NCBI RefSeq assembly: GCF_946479885.1 | Contig: NZ_CAMLHM010000006.1 | Span: 47,064 to 111,063, forward strand | Source: an uncultured Devosia sp. | GTDB taxonomy: Bacteria; Pseudomonadota; Alphaproteobacteria; Rhizobiales; Devosiaceae | Reading direction: 5' to 3' | DNA length: 64,000 bases | Part shown: piece by piece, positions 8,080 to 16,499 of the stretch | Layout of the letters: each line of letters begins with the position of its first letter | Position numbering within the stretch: position 1 is the first letter of the stretch | The notes under the pieces: model-generated | Told to the model about the DNA's origin: nothing | What the model saw: only the letters and a program-made list of their open reading frames with translations | The model's database searches: none | Translations under genes and position numbers: made by a program

Positions 8080-8681
8080 GCGCCCCGCCTTTCGATCCGC
8101 GCCGCCGTCTGCGGCTTGGCATCGGCATCGCGGATATAGTTGGGTTCGGGCGGATTGCCAGTGGGGTCCAGCACCGCGCCAAAGCGGGCGAGGGCCGCGA
8201 TGTCGATGAAGGGCGAGGTTATCAGCGTCGTCCCCGGCACGATCGCCGCCTGCGCAATGGCCATTGGCAACAGGTCGCCCTGGGTCGCCGGCTGCCCCGG
8301 CCCGGCAAAGGTCTGGAAATAGGCTTCGCCCCGCTTTGCATCGAGCAACACCGTCGCCGGCCCCGCGGCGCCCAGCGACAGCGCGACGAGGCTCGACACG
8401 CCAACCACCGGTATGCCCCGCGCCAGTCCGATGCCGCGCGCGGCGCTGAGGCCGATCCGCAGCCCGGTGAACGAACCGGGTCCCGTCGTCGTCACCACGC
8501 GCCCCAGATCGGCATAGCCGAGTCCATTGCGCTCAAGCAGGTCGGCGATCCGCCCGAAGATCAGCTCGGCATGGCCGGTGGCGATCTCGTCCACCGAAAT
8601 ATCGGTCCGCCCATCGCCCAGCAACAGAGCCAGTTGCAGGCGCGGCGCGGCGGTGTCGATGGCGAGGGTGATGGGGTTCAT
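8076..8681 (-). CDS. tsaB: tRNA threonylcarbamoyladenosine biosynthesis protein TsaB
   Basis: A 201-residue TsaB, the ASKHA-fold partner of TsaD in making t6A37 of ANN-decoding tRNAs. The N-terminal LAIDTAAP and the strongly conserved TTGPGSFTGLRIGLSAARGI segment are present. The ATG start is used; a TTG six bases upstream is in frame. It heads the tsaB-rimI-fur-plsC chain. A dispersed repeat (8694-8785) lies just upstream between it and lnt, so the promoter is close to or inside repeat DNA. Confidence 0.93.
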   Translation of the reverse strand: MNPITLAIDTAAPRLQLALLLGDGRTDISVDEIATGHAELIFGRIADLLERNGLGYADLGRVVTTTGPGSFTGLRIGLSAARGIGLARGIPVVGVSSLVALSLGAAGPATVLLDAKRGEAYFQTFAGPGQPATQGDLLPMAIAQAAIVPGTTLITSPFIDIAALARFGAVLDPTGNPPEPNYIRDADAKPQTAARIERRGA

Positions 8682-8693
8682 CTGCAACTGTTC

Positions 8694-8785
8694 CAGTAGA
8701 CCTCATCCTGAGCCTGTCGAAGGACGAGGTCGTGGCACCATCTATGGCACGCCCTCGTGGTTCGACAAGCTCACCATGAGGGCTA
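8694..8785. repeat. Dispersed repeat, family 3 (CCTCATCCTGAGC), copy 1
   Basis: Consists of CAGTAGACCTCATCCTGAGC with GTCGAAGGACGAGGTCGTGG and, 15 bp on, GCCCTCGTGGTTCGACAAGC with TCACCATGAGGGCTA. The two halves are imperfect inverted copies (CTCATCCTGAGC...TCGAAGGACGAGG against CCTCGTGGTTCGACAAGCTCACCATGAGG). A second copy lies at 43512-43594. Confidence 0.8.
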
Positions 8786-8883
8786 GTACCGGGCAGGGGC
8801 ATCACAACCGGTCCACCGCCTTGACGCCCCACCCCTCCCCAGCGACCTTGCGGCATGCACCCTGATTCGATCAAAGCTCCGAT

Positions 8884-10497
8884 ATGACCTGGCTGGCCGA
8901 GACCGCCATGCTGAGCCATGGCTGGCGGCGCTTCCTGCTGCTGGTCCTGGCGGGCGCCATTGCTGGCCTCTCCGTGCCGCCGCTCTTCGTCGTGCCGGCT
9001 TTGTTCGTGGCCTTTCCCGTCTGGGTCTGGTGCCTCGACGGGGCCGAGCGGGTGCGCGGCTGGCGCCGTCTTGTCGGTCCCGCCTTCACCATCGGTTTTG
9101 CCTTCGGTTGGGGCTATTTCACCGTCGCCTTCCACTGGCTGGGCGCCGCTTTCTTCGTCGATGGCGGCATCATGCTGGTGCTGATGCCCTTTGCCATCCT
9201 GGCCCTGGCGGCCATGATCGCCTTCTTCTGGGGCGTCGCCAGCGCCCTGGCGCACCTGTTCTGGTCGCACGGCCCATGGCGCATCGTTACGCTCGCGACC
9301 TTCCTCACCATGGCCGAATGGGCGCGCGGCCATGTGCTGACAGGCTTCCCCTTCGATCTGCTCGGCTATGCGCTGACCCCGACCGACGAGATGATGCAGA
9401 TCACCTCGGTCATCGGCATCTATGGCCTCACCTATGTCGCCGCGCTCCTGGCCATGACCCCGGCGCTGATCTGGCCGGCCGACGACCGTAGCCTCAGCCG
9501 CCGGCTGCTGCCGCTGTTCCTGGCCTTGCTCGTCATCGCCGGGCAACTAGCCTATGGCTACAATCGCCTCGTCGGCACGACGTCCACCGAACGCTCGGAC
9601 ATCGCCCTGCGCCTGGTGCAGCCACTGGTTTACGAGCATGCCGATTTCGGCAATGTCGATCCGGTGGCCCTCATCGACCGCCTGCTGATGCTCAGCGATA
9701 TGCGCATGGATCCGGCCGACCTGGGGCTGGCCGATGTCACCCACCTGGTGTGGCCCGAATCCAGCCTGCCCTTTTTCCTCGCCACCTATCCCGAGGCGCT
9801 GGCCCGCATTGCCCGGCTGCTGCCCGACACCACGACGCTGTTGACCGGCGCGCCACGCCAGCAATACGAGCCCGGCGCCACCGAGCCCTCCGGCCCGCCC
9901 TTCAATTCACTGCTGGCCATCGACACCAGTGGCGAGGTCATCGCCAGCTATGACAAGTCCCATCTGGTGCCGTTCGGCGAGTTCCTGCCCTTTGGCGAAT
10001 TCTTCGCCAGGCTGGGCATCAAGCAGTTCGTTCCCGGCGCCGAGGGCTGGGCCCATGGCGATGCGCGCCGCCGGCTGATGAGCCTGCCGGCCACCCCGCC
10101 TTTCCTTGCCCTCATCTGCTACGAAATCCTGTTCTCGGGCGATCTGGGCGATACCGAAGGCGCGCAGTTCCTCCTCAACATCACCAACGACGCCTGGTTC
10201 GATGGCTCCATCGGCCCGGCCCAACATGCCCATCACGCCCGCATTCGTGCGGTGGAAGAGGGTATGAGCCTGGTGCGGTCGGCCAATTCAGGCCTCACCT
10301 TCGCCACCGATCCGCTGGGCCGCATCACCGCCGAAATTGCCCCCCAGCAGATGGCCGCGCTCGATGTCCGCCCGCATGAGCGGCTGGCCTCGACGGTGTT
10401 TTCGCGCGTCCGCCACTGGCCGCTGCTGGTGGCGCTGCTGGCGGGCCTGCTCATCTCGCTAGTCGCCGTCCGCGGCGATCGTCGGCGGCCGCTCTAG
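8884..10497 (+). CDS. lnt: Apolipoprotein N-acyltransferase
   Basis: A 537-residue Lnt, the inner-membrane enzyme that adds the third acyl chain to the N-terminal Cys of lipoproteins. Several transmembrane segments fill residues 15-215 and about 515-530; between them is the periplasmic nitrilase domain with the catalytic triad visible as Glu in WPESSLPF, Lys in YDKSHLVPFGEFLPF and Cys in LICYEILF. NITNDAWF is also conserved. Length matches the family. It is followed at 73 bp by the RNase D-like gene. ATG start, with further in-frame ATG codons within the first ten residues. Confidence 0.95.
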   Translation: MTWLAETAMLSHGWRRFLLLVLAGAIAGLSVPPLFVVPALFVAFPVWVWCLDGAERVRGWRRLVGPAFTIGFAFGWGYFTVAFHWLGAAFFVDGGIMLVLMPFAILALAAMIAFFWGVASALAHLFWSHGPWRIVTLATFLTMAEWARGHVLTGFPFDLLGYALTPTDEMMQITSVIGIYGLTYVAALLAMTPALIWPADDRSLSRRLLPLFLALLVIAGQLAYGYNRLVGTTSTERSDIALRLVQPLVYEHADFGNVDPVALIDRLLMLSDMRMDPADLGLADVTHLVWPESSLPFFLATYPEALARIARLLPDTTTLLTGAPRQQYEPGATEPSGPPFNSLLAIDTSGEVIASYDKSHLVPFGEFLPFGEFFARLGIKQFVPGAEGWAHGDARRRLMSLPATPPFLALICYEILFSGDLGDTEGAQFLLNITNDAWFDGSIGPAQHAHHARIRAVEEGMSLVRSANSGLTFATDPLGRITAEIAPQQMAALDVRPHERLASTVFSRVRHWPLLVALLAGLLISLVAVRGDRRRPL

Positions 10498-10570
10498 CAG
10501 CGCTGCCCTTTGCCTTCCCATTGCCCCCTTGCTGTGTCATCACGGGGATATATCCAATTGCGAGTGAGCC

Positions 10571-11185
10571 ATGACCATCCGACTGCATCGCGGCGATCTG
10601 CCTGACCTCAGCCGCTATGGCCGCGAGGTCGCGATCGACACCGAGACCATGGGGCTCGATCCCCATCGCGACCGGCTCTGCGTCATCCAGCTCTCGCCGG
10701 GCGATGGCAGTGCCGATGTCGTGCAGCTCCCCCAGGGCGCCACCGAGGCGCCCAATCTGGTCAAACTGCTCGCCGATCCCGGCGTCACCAAGATCTTCCA
10801 CTATGCCCGCTTCGATGTCGCCGCCCTCAAGCAGCGCTTTGGCGTGGTGACCGGCCCGGTCTATTGCACCAAGATCGCTTCGCGCCTGGTGCGCACCTAT
10901 ACCGATCGCCATGGCCTCAAGGACCTGGTGCGCGAATTGCTCAATGTCGACCTTAGTAAGCAGCAGCAGAGTTCGGACTGGGGCGCCGACAAGCTCACCG
11001 ACGCCCAGCTCGATTATGCCGCATCCGATGTGCTCTACCTGCACGATCTCAAGCGCCATCTCGATCGCATGCTCAAGCGCGAGAACCGCATGGACCTGGC
11101 GCAGCAGTGTTTTGAATTCCTCAAGACGCGTTGCGAGCTCGATCTCCTGGGCTGGCAGGAAACCGATATCTTCGCCCACAGCTGA
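10571..11185 (+). CDS. RNase D-like 3'-5' exonuclease (catalytic domain only)
   Basis: A 204-residue DEDDy exonuclease. Exo I is AIDTETMGL, Exo II is FHYARFDVAAL and Exo III is YAASDVLYL with its Tyr. It lacks the HRDC domains of full RNase D, so it is the short alphaproteobacterial form. It probably trims RNA 3' ends. It sits 11 bp before lptC, a common alphaproteobacterial order, so it may be co-transcribed with the LPS transport genes without functional connection. Confidence 0.9.
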   Translation: MTIRLHRGDLPDLSRYGREVAIDTETMGLDPHRDRLCVIQLSPGDGSADVVQLPQGATEAPNLVKLLADPGVTKIFHYARFDVAALKQRFGVVTGPVYCTKIASRLVRTYTDRHGLKDLVRELLNVDLSKQQQSSDWGADKLTDAQLDYAASDVLYLHDLKRHLDRMLKRENRMDLAQQCFEFLKTRCELDLLGWQETDIFAHS

Positions 11186-11196
11186 AGGCCCGATCC

Positions 11197-11850
11197 ATGA
11201 ACCTGCAGGCTGATGCGGCCCAGCGCCTGGCGGTCTACCAGGGCCTTGAGGCCCGCAACCGCATCGTGGCGATCCTGCGCATCGGTGTGCCGGTACTGGG
11301 GGCGGTGGCTCTGTCGGGCCTGCTGCTGCAGATCTATGTGTCCAGCCAGAAGGCCCGCTTTGGTATCAGCCAGGTTGTCGTCTCGCCCGATAGCGTCAGC
11401 GTCGAAACGCCGGAATATTCCGGCGTGCTCGATGATGGCACCGCCTATCGCGTCTCGGCCACCTCGGCCCGGGCCGCGGTGGACGCCACCGACCGCATCG
11501 GCCTCAGCGACGCCGCGCTGACCATGGTCAAGCCTGATGGCGTAACGATCGTCGTCGAAACCCCCACCGCCGTCCTCGATACCACCACCCAGATCGTCGA
11601 GATCCCCGGCCGGGCGCAGGTCGGCAACTCCCTGGGCACGTCAGGCGTTCTGCGCGGTACGGTGTTTGACTATGTGGCGCAGCGGCTCACCGGCAGAGGC
11701 CCGGTTGATCTGGTCTATGCCGACGGCACCCAGATCAAGGCCGACGGCCTCACCTACGATGCCGCTGCGCTGGTCTGGACATTCACCCGCGCCACCGTCA
11801 CCTTGCCTGATACGCCCGGAGCCAATCAAACCGCGATGCCCAAACCATGA
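11197..11850 (+). CDS. lptC: LPS export ABC transporter periplasmic protein LptC
   Basis: A 217-residue protein with one N-terminal membrane anchor (IGVPVLGAVALSGLLLQIYV, about 28-47) and a periplasmic beta-jellyroll region. It fits LptC, which links LptB2FG in the inner membrane to the LptA bridge. Sequence is weakly conserved in this family, so the call leans on topology and on the following lptA and lptB, which overlap in an unbroken chain (four-base ATGA overlap with lptA). Confidence 0.88.
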   Translation: MNLQADAAQRLAVYQGLEARNRIVAILRIGVPVLGAVALSGLLLQIYVSSQKARFGISQVVVSPDSVSVETPEYSGVLDDGTAYRVSATSARAAVDATDRIGLSDAALTMVKPDGVTIVVETPTAVLDTTTQIVEIPGRAQVGNSLGTSGVLRGTVFDYVAQRLTGRGPVDLVYADGTQIKADGLTYDAAALVWTFTRATVTLPDTPGANQTAMPKP

Positions 11851-12302
11851 TCAAGCGTTTCATGCTGGCCGCCGCCCTGCTGCTTCTGGCGCAGCCTGCC
11901 TTCGCCCAGCAGCCGGTGCAGATCAGCTCCGATCTCTTCACCGTCGATGAGAAGACCAAGGAAGCCGTGTTCACCGGCAACGTCGTGGTGGTCCATCCCA
12001 CGGTCAAGGTCTGGGCCGACAAGGTCATCGCCGTCTATGGCCAGGCTGGCCCCAGCGATATCGAGAGCTTCATTGCCTCGGGTTCGGTGAAGCTCGAAAC
12101 ATCCGAGCAGACGGCCACCGGCGACCGGGCCGTGTTCACGCCCGGCGATCAGCTGCTGCGCCTCACCGGCAATGTCCAGGTCATCAATACCAGCGGCACC
12201 ATCCAGGCCGGTGAGCTTGTCGTGAACATGCAGACCAACGTATCCACCTTCACCAGTTCAGGCAGCGGCGGCCGCGTCACTGGCGTGTTCACCAGCCAAT
12301 GA
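11847..12302 (+). CDS. lptA: LPS transport periplasmic protein LptA
   Basis: A 151-residue secreted protein. A signal peptide (FMLAAALLLLAQPAFAQ) precedes the OstA-like beta-jellyroll with repeated strands such as AVFTGNVVVVHPTVKVWADKV and AVFTPGDQLLRLTGNVQV. LptA polymerises across the periplasm to carry LPS to LptDE. It overlaps lptC by four bases and lptB by four. Confidence 0.93.
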   Translation: MIKRFMLAAALLLLAQPAFAQQPVQISSDLFTVDEKTKEAVFTGNVVVVHPTVKVWADKVIAVYGQAGPSDIESFIASGSVKLETSEQTATGDRAVFTPGDQLLRLTGNVQVINTSGTIQAGELVVNMQTNVSTFTSSGSGGRVTGVFTSQ

Positions 12303-13057
12303 CGGACGCTTCGGGTAAGCCGCGCATCGACCAGACCGGTTGGCTGGTCGCCCATAGCCTGGCCAAGAGCTTCGGCAAGCGCGTCGTGGTGCGCGATGTC
12401 TCCATTGCTGTGCGCCGTGGCGAGGCCGTTGGTCTGCTCGGTCCCAACGGCGCCGGCAAGACCACGGTTTTCACCATGATCATGGGCCTGGTCAAACCCG
12501 ATGCCGGCTCGATCAGCCTCGACGGGCGCGAGATCACCCGGCTACCACTGTTCCAGCGCGGCCAGCTCGGCATCGGCTACCTGCCGCAGGAGCCCTCGAT
12601 TTTCCGCGGCCTCAGCGTCCGCGGCAACATCATGGCGGTGCTGGAAAACCATGTGAAGGGCAAGGCGGAGCGCCATGCCCGGCTCGAGGCGCTGCTCGAT
12701 GAATTCTCCATCCGCCACCTGGCCAAGGCCAATGCGCTGGCTCTGTCGGGCGGCGAGCGCCGCCGCGTCGAGATTGCGCGCGCCCTGGCCGCCGATCCGG
12801 TCTTCATGCTGCTCGACGAACCCTTTGCCGGCGTCGATCCCATCGCGGTCAACGAGGTCAAGGGCCTGGGGCGCCAGCTCACCCGCCGCGGCATTGGCGT
12901 CTTGATCACCGACCATGCCGTCCGCGAAACGCTGGGCCTGGTCGACCGCGCCTATGTCATCCATGGCGGCAAGGTGATGATCCAGGGTCGCCCCGAAACC
13001 ATCAGCGCCGACCCAGACGCGCGAAGGGTGTATCTCGGCGAGGGGTTTGAACTCTAG
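12299..13057 (+). CDS. lptB: LPS export ABC transporter ATP-binding protein LptB
   Basis: A 252-residue ABC ATPase with Walker A GPNGAGKTT, Q-loop in YLPQEPSIFRGLSV, signature ALSGGERRRVEIARAL, Walker B FMLLDEPFAGVDP and the switch His in ITDHAVRETL. These are hallmark LptB sequences. Together with LptFG (not in the window) it powers LPS extraction. It ends a tight lptC-lptA-lptB chain; rpoN follows after a repeat and its own promoter. Confidence 0.95.
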   Translation: MTDASGKPRIDQTGWLVAHSLAKSFGKRVVVRDVSIAVRRGEAVGLLGPNGAGKTTVFTMIMGLVKPDAGSISLDGREITRLPLFQRGQLGIGYLPQEPSIFRGLSVRGNIMAVLENHVKGKAERHARLEALLDEFSIRHLAKANALALSGGERRRVEIARALAADPVFMLLDEPFAGVDPIAVNEVKGLGRQLTRRGIGVLITDHAVRETLGLVDRAYVIHGGKVMIQGRPETISADPDARRVYLGEGFEL

Positions 13058-13075
13058 GCTGCGACCCGCAGGGGC

Positions 13076-13136
13076 AAATCGCTCCAGGGGAGCGATTTGA
13101 GCAGACTAGGCCATGAGGGCTACGCTCGAATGGCGG
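13076..13136 (+). repeat. Dispersed repeat, family 2 (GGAGCGAT palindrome), copy 2
   Basis: Contains AAATCGCTCCAGGGGAGCGATTT (13076-13098, a near-perfect palindrome) and GGCCATGAGGGCTACGCTCG followed by AATGGCGG. It matches 3982-4043 in inverted orientation. Confidence 0.75.
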
Positions 13137-13170
13137 AGGATATTTGCCCCGGCATCGGAGTGCCGGCACT

Positions 13171-13185
13171 TGGCACAGAACTTGC
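13171..13185 (+). promoter_or_regulatory. Sigma-54 (-24/-12) promoter upstream of rpoN
   Basis: TGGCAC-AGAAC-TTGC matches the RpoN consensus TGGCAC-N5-TTGC exactly in both invariant elements and spacing. It points toward rpoN and ends 78 bp before its ATG. This suggests that RpoN binds its own promoter. Confidence 0.7.
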
Positions 13186-13263
13186 CCTACGCGCCAAATT
13201 GAGTCATGGTCCCGCACCGCAAACGCCGGAAACGGCCCCCATTGCCCCGAGGGTTTCGATTTA

Positions 13264-14775
13264 ATGGCACTTTCGCCGCGTCTGGAATTTCGTCAGGCCC
13301 AAAGCCTGACACTGACGCCGCAACTGATGCAGTCGATCCGGCTGCTGCAGCTCAGCCACCTTGAGCTCAACGACTTCGTCGATGCCGAATTGCTCCGCAA
13401 CCCGCTGCTCGAGCGCGAGGATGGCAGCGAGCCCGGCGAGGCCGAGCCGCCCGAAATCCCCGAGCGTTCCACCGAAATCAGCGCCTACGAAGATACCGTC
13501 GATCGCGGCGATCGCATCCAGGACGCCACCTCTATTGCCGATGGTTACGACACCTCGGTCGATAACGTCTTTCCCGACCAGAGCGCGCAGGACCAGCTCA
13601 ATCCGCAGAGCCGGCTCGATCGCAATGGCTCCAGCGAAGCCGGCGAAGCGCCCGATATCGACCAGTTCGTCGCCAGTCGCCCGCTGTTGAGCGAGCACCT
13701 CGAAAACCAGTCCAACATGATCCTGCGTACCCCGGCCGATCGCCTGATCGCCCGGCACCTGATCGATGGTCTCAACGAGGCCGGCTATCTCACGACCGAT
13801 CTTGATGCCCTGGCCGAGCAGCTCGGGGCCGAGCGCGCCGATATCGATGCGGTGCTCGATGCCCTCCAGGGCTGCGACCCGATCGGCGTCTTTGCCCGCT
13901 CGGTGCCCGAATGCCTTGCCATCCAGCTCCGCGACCGCGACCGCCTCGATCCGATGATGCTGGCTTTGCTCGACAATATCGGCATGCTGGCCGAGCACAA
14001 CATGGCCGGGCTGATGCGCGCGGTCGGCTGTGACCGCGAGGATCTCGCCGATATGCTGGCCGAAATCCGCCAGCTCGACCCCAAGCCGGGCCTGGCCTTC
14101 GATAGCGGCCCGGTCGAGTCGGTGGTGCCCGATGTCTTCGTCCGCCGTGGCCCCGATGGCGCCTGGCAGATCGAACTCAATACCGAAACCCTGCCGCGCG
14201 TATTGGTCAACCGCGTCTACTACGCCACCGTCACCAAGAAGACCCGCGACCCGGCCGAGAAGTCATTTCTGTCCGATTGCCTGGCCACCGCCAACTGGCT
14301 GACCAAGAGCCTGGACCAGCGGGCCCAGACCATTCTCAAGGTGGCCGCCGAAATCGTGCGCCAGCAGGATGGTTTCCTCACCCATGGCATCGCCCATCTC
14401 AGGCCCATGACACTCAAGATGGTGGCCGAAACCATCGACATGCATGAATCCACCGTCAGCCGCGTCACCTCCAACAAATATATGGCGACGCCGCGCGGCC
14501 TCTACGAAATGAAGTACTTCTTCACCACCGCCATCGCCTCCAGCGACGGTGGCGGCGATCACTCAGCCGAAGCGGTGCGCCACCGCATCCGCCAGCTCAT
14601 CGATGCCGAAGCCATCAGCGACATTCTCTCGGACGACACGATCGCCGAAGTGCTCAAGAAGGAGCAGGGCATCGACGTCGCCCGCCGCACCGTGGCCAAG
14701 TACCGCGAGGGCATGAACATCCCTTCGTCGGTTATCCGCCGGCGGCAGAAGAAAAATCTCGAGAAGGTGGGGTAG
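13264..14775 (+). CDS. rpoN: RNA polymerase sigma-54 factor
   Basis: A 503-residue sigma-54. The N-terminal region I (LEFRQAQSLTLTPQLMQSIRLLQL) binds core polymerase and activators, an acidic region II follows (about 60-125), and the C-terminal RpoN box reads ARRTVAKYREGMNIPSS. Start chosen at the ATG of MALSPRLEFRQ; an in-frame extension upstream is not conserved-looking and contains the promoter. The order lptB-rpoN-hpf-ptsN is standard. A consensus sigma-54 promoter directly upstream implies autoregulation. Confidence 0.95.
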   Translation: MALSPRLEFRQAQSLTLTPQLMQSIRLLQLSHLELNDFVDAELLRNPLLEREDGSEPGEAEPPEIPERSTEISAYEDTVDRGDRIQDATSIADGYDTSVDNVFPDQSAQDQLNPQSRLDRNGSSEAGEAPDIDQFVASRPLLSEHLENQSNMILRTPADRLIARHLIDGLNEAGYLTTDLDALAEQLGAERADIDAVLDALQGCDPIGVFARSVPECLAIQLRDRDRLDPMMLALLDNIGMLAEHNMAGLMRAVGCDREDLADMLAEIRQLDPKPGLAFDSGPVESVVPDVFVRRGPDGAWQIELNTETLPRVLVNRVYYATVTKKTRDPAEKSFLSDCLATANWLTKSLDQRAQTILKVAAEIVRQQDGFLTHGIAHLRPMTLKMVAETIDMHESTVSRVTSNKYMATPRGLYEMKYFFTTAIASSDGGGDHSAEAVRHRIRQLIDAEAISDILSDDTIAEVLKKEQGIDVARRTVAKYREGMNIPSSVIRRRQKKNLEKVG

Positions 14776-14801
14776 GGCCTCGCTGTTTGTCCCACCCTCG
14801 G

Positions 14802-14884
14802 GCGTTCCCTCGGGCCTGACCCGAGGGCCTCTCGCCGCTTGTGTCGCGCCGATAGTGGCCCTCGGGTCGAGCCCGAGGGAACGC
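14802..14884. repeat. Inverted pair of CCCTCGGG...CCCGAGGG palindromes (family 4)
   Basis: Two 28 bp arms (14802-14829 and 14857-14884) are inverted copies with two mismatches, and each arm is itself a palindrome around CCTGA or TCGAG. The element lies just after the rpoN stop codon and may work as a terminator. A related single palindrome is at 16439-16470. Confidence 0.7.
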
Positions 14885-15264
14885 GGTGTCAAACGATGGG
14901 GTCGCGGAAGCGCGCCGCTTGGCCGGCCTCTGGCGCAGCAAATCACCATGCCGGCCTTAACCGCCCGCGAAGGCTAAGGCCATTGTGTGGCGATGTCCAA
15001 GACATAAACGAACCCGACAAGGGTCTTGCGCATTGCGTCACCGGCGCGGGCGGGTCTAGCATCATCCATGCTGGCTCCCCACATGCATCGGGTAGGCAGC
15101 AGGCGTGATCCCGAAACCGGGAACCGGCTTCGAGATCCTCGCGTCGACTGGAGCGCTCCAGCAATGGCGGTTACCGCCTTTGCCGTCCGGAAGCGCCACC
15201 AACTGATATGGGACCTTTCCGCATTGCGGCACTGGCCCCACAACGACAGAAGGAAGAGGAAGCC
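14885..15264. other. Intergenic region between the rpoN 3' repeat and hpf
   Basis: About 380 bp without a convincing gene. Open frames here lack ribosome binding sites and family resemblance. The last 20 bases hold the hpf ribosome binding site (AGGAAGAGGAAG). No recognisable RNA element was found. Confidence 0.5.
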
Positions 15265-15840
15265 ATGACTTTACGCGTTTCGGGAAAGAACATGGATGTT
15301 GGCGATGCCCTGCGCGGCAAGGCCGAGGATCATTTTGCGGCCGTGGTCGGCAAGTATTTCGACGGCGGCTATGACGGACATCTCACCCTTACTCCCGATG
15401 GCATCGGCTTCCGCGCCGATTGCGTAGTCCACCTCGATTCCGGCGCCACCCTTCAGGCCAGTGCCCAGGGCGGCGACGCCACCAGTGCCTATGAAGGCAT
15501 GGCTCTCAATATCGAAAAGCGCCTGCGCCGCTACAATCGCCGGCTCAAGCAGCGTCCGCGCGGCGCCAATGGCAGCGCCGATGGGATGACTGCCCAGTAT
15601 ACCGTCTTCGGCACGTCCGATGATCTGGAGGAGCTCGATGACGACTACGCGCCACCGGTTATCGCCGAAACCACCAAGAACCTGCGTCAGCTGAGCGTAG
15701 AGGAGGCGGTGATGGAACTGGACCTGACCGGTAGCCAGGTTGTGATGTTCCGCCATGCTGGACATGGCGGGCTGAATGTGGTCTATCGCCGCTCCGACGG
15801 CAATATAGGCTGGATTGATCCAGCCCTCGGGGCCAATTAA
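15265..15840 (+). CDS. hpf: Ribosome hibernation promoting factor, long form
   Basis: A 191-residue long-type HPF. The N-terminal S30AE domain (residues 1-100: MTLRVSGKNMDVGDALRGK... to MALNIEKRLRRYNRRLKQR) binds the 30S decoding region. The C-terminal domain (about 130-188, LRQLSVEEAVMELDLTGSQ) mediates 100S dimer formation. The ATG is preceded by AGGAAGAGGAAG. Its place behind rpoN and before ptsN is conserved in proteobacteria. Confidence 0.93.
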   Translation: MTLRVSGKNMDVGDALRGKAEDHFAAVVGKYFDGGYDGHLTLTPDGIGFRADCVVHLDSGATLQASAQGGDATSAYEGMALNIEKRLRRYNRRLKQRPRGANGSADGMTAQYTVFGTSDDLEELDDDYAPPVIAETTKNLRQLSVEEAVMELDLTGSQVVMFRHAGHGGLNVVYRRSDGNIGWIDPALGAN

Positions 15841-15888
15841 ACCGCGTCCTGCGCCAACATCACCCGCGTTTATCCTAGGGCAGACTTA

Positions 15889-16356
15889 ATGGAATTGGCC
15901 GATATCCTGGCTAAGCGTGCCGTGCTGTGTTGCAACGGCACGCTGACGAAACGCCAGTTGTTTGAAGACCTTGCCGAGCGGGCAGCGGAAATCACCGGAC
16001 ATAGTGCGGCCGAGATCCGCGACGCGATCACCAGTCGCGAGGAACTCGGTTCGACCGGCCTGGGCAATGGTATCGCCATCCCGCATGGCAAGATCGCTGG
16101 CCTCAAGGGCGTCACCGCGCTGGTCGCGCGGCTGGAGCAGCCGATCGACTTTGATTCGGTCGACGACCAGCCGGTCGATATCGTGGTGATGCTGCTGGCC
16201 CCCACGGGCGCCGGCGCCGATCATCTCAAGGCCTTGTCCCGCGTTGCCCGCCTGCTGCGCACCGAGGCGGTGGTCGAAGAGCTGCGGTCCGCCACCGATC
16301 CGGACCAGCTCCACGCCATCTTCACCGCCCCGGTCGCCACGCACTACGCCGCCTGA
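15889..16356 (+). CDS. ptsN: Nitrogen-PTS IIA component
   Basis: A 155-residue EIIA-Ntr protein, the phosphate-accepting regulator of the nitrogen PTS that acts on potassium uptake, stringent response and other targets. The phosphorylated His lies in NGIAIPHGKIAG. Length is normal. It follows hpf after 48 bp, and a strong hairpin terminator follows it. Confidence 0.93.
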   Translation: MELADILAKRAVLCCNGTLTKRQLFEDLAERAAEITGHSAAEIRDAITSREELGSTGLGNGIAIPHGKIAGLKGVTALVARLEQPIDFDSVDDQPVDIVVMLLAPTGAGADHLKALSRVARLLRTEAVVEELRSATDPDQLHAIFTAPVATHYAA

Positions 16357-16364
16357 GCAAACAA

Positions 16365-16391
16365 AAACCCTCTGGTAAGCCAGAGGGTTTG
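16365..16391. terminator. Bidirectional terminator between ptsN and the DUF1150 gene
   Basis: AAACCCTCTGG-TAAG-CCAGAGGGTTT is a perfect 11 bp stem with a 4-base loop and A/T ends on both sides. It separates ptsN from the convergent DUF1150-hsp20 operon. Confidence 0.85.
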
Positions 16392-16438
16392 CTTTGAGCG
16401 CTACGCGGGGACTTGCCCCGAAATCTCCACCCTTTCTC

Positions 16439-16470
16439 GGTGTCATCCCGGGTCGAGCCCGGGGTGACAC
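16439..16470. repeat. Palindromic repeat, family 4-like (CCCGGGTCGAGCCCGGG)
   Basis: GTGTCATCCCGGGTCGAGCC followed by CGGGGTGACAC folds into a long hairpin and shares the CGGGTCGAGCCCG core with the right arm of the pair at 14802-14884. It lies between two convergent operons. Confidence 0.6.
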
Positions 16471-16499
16471 GTTGCGTGGGGGGGTGTTCCGTGCCGACG

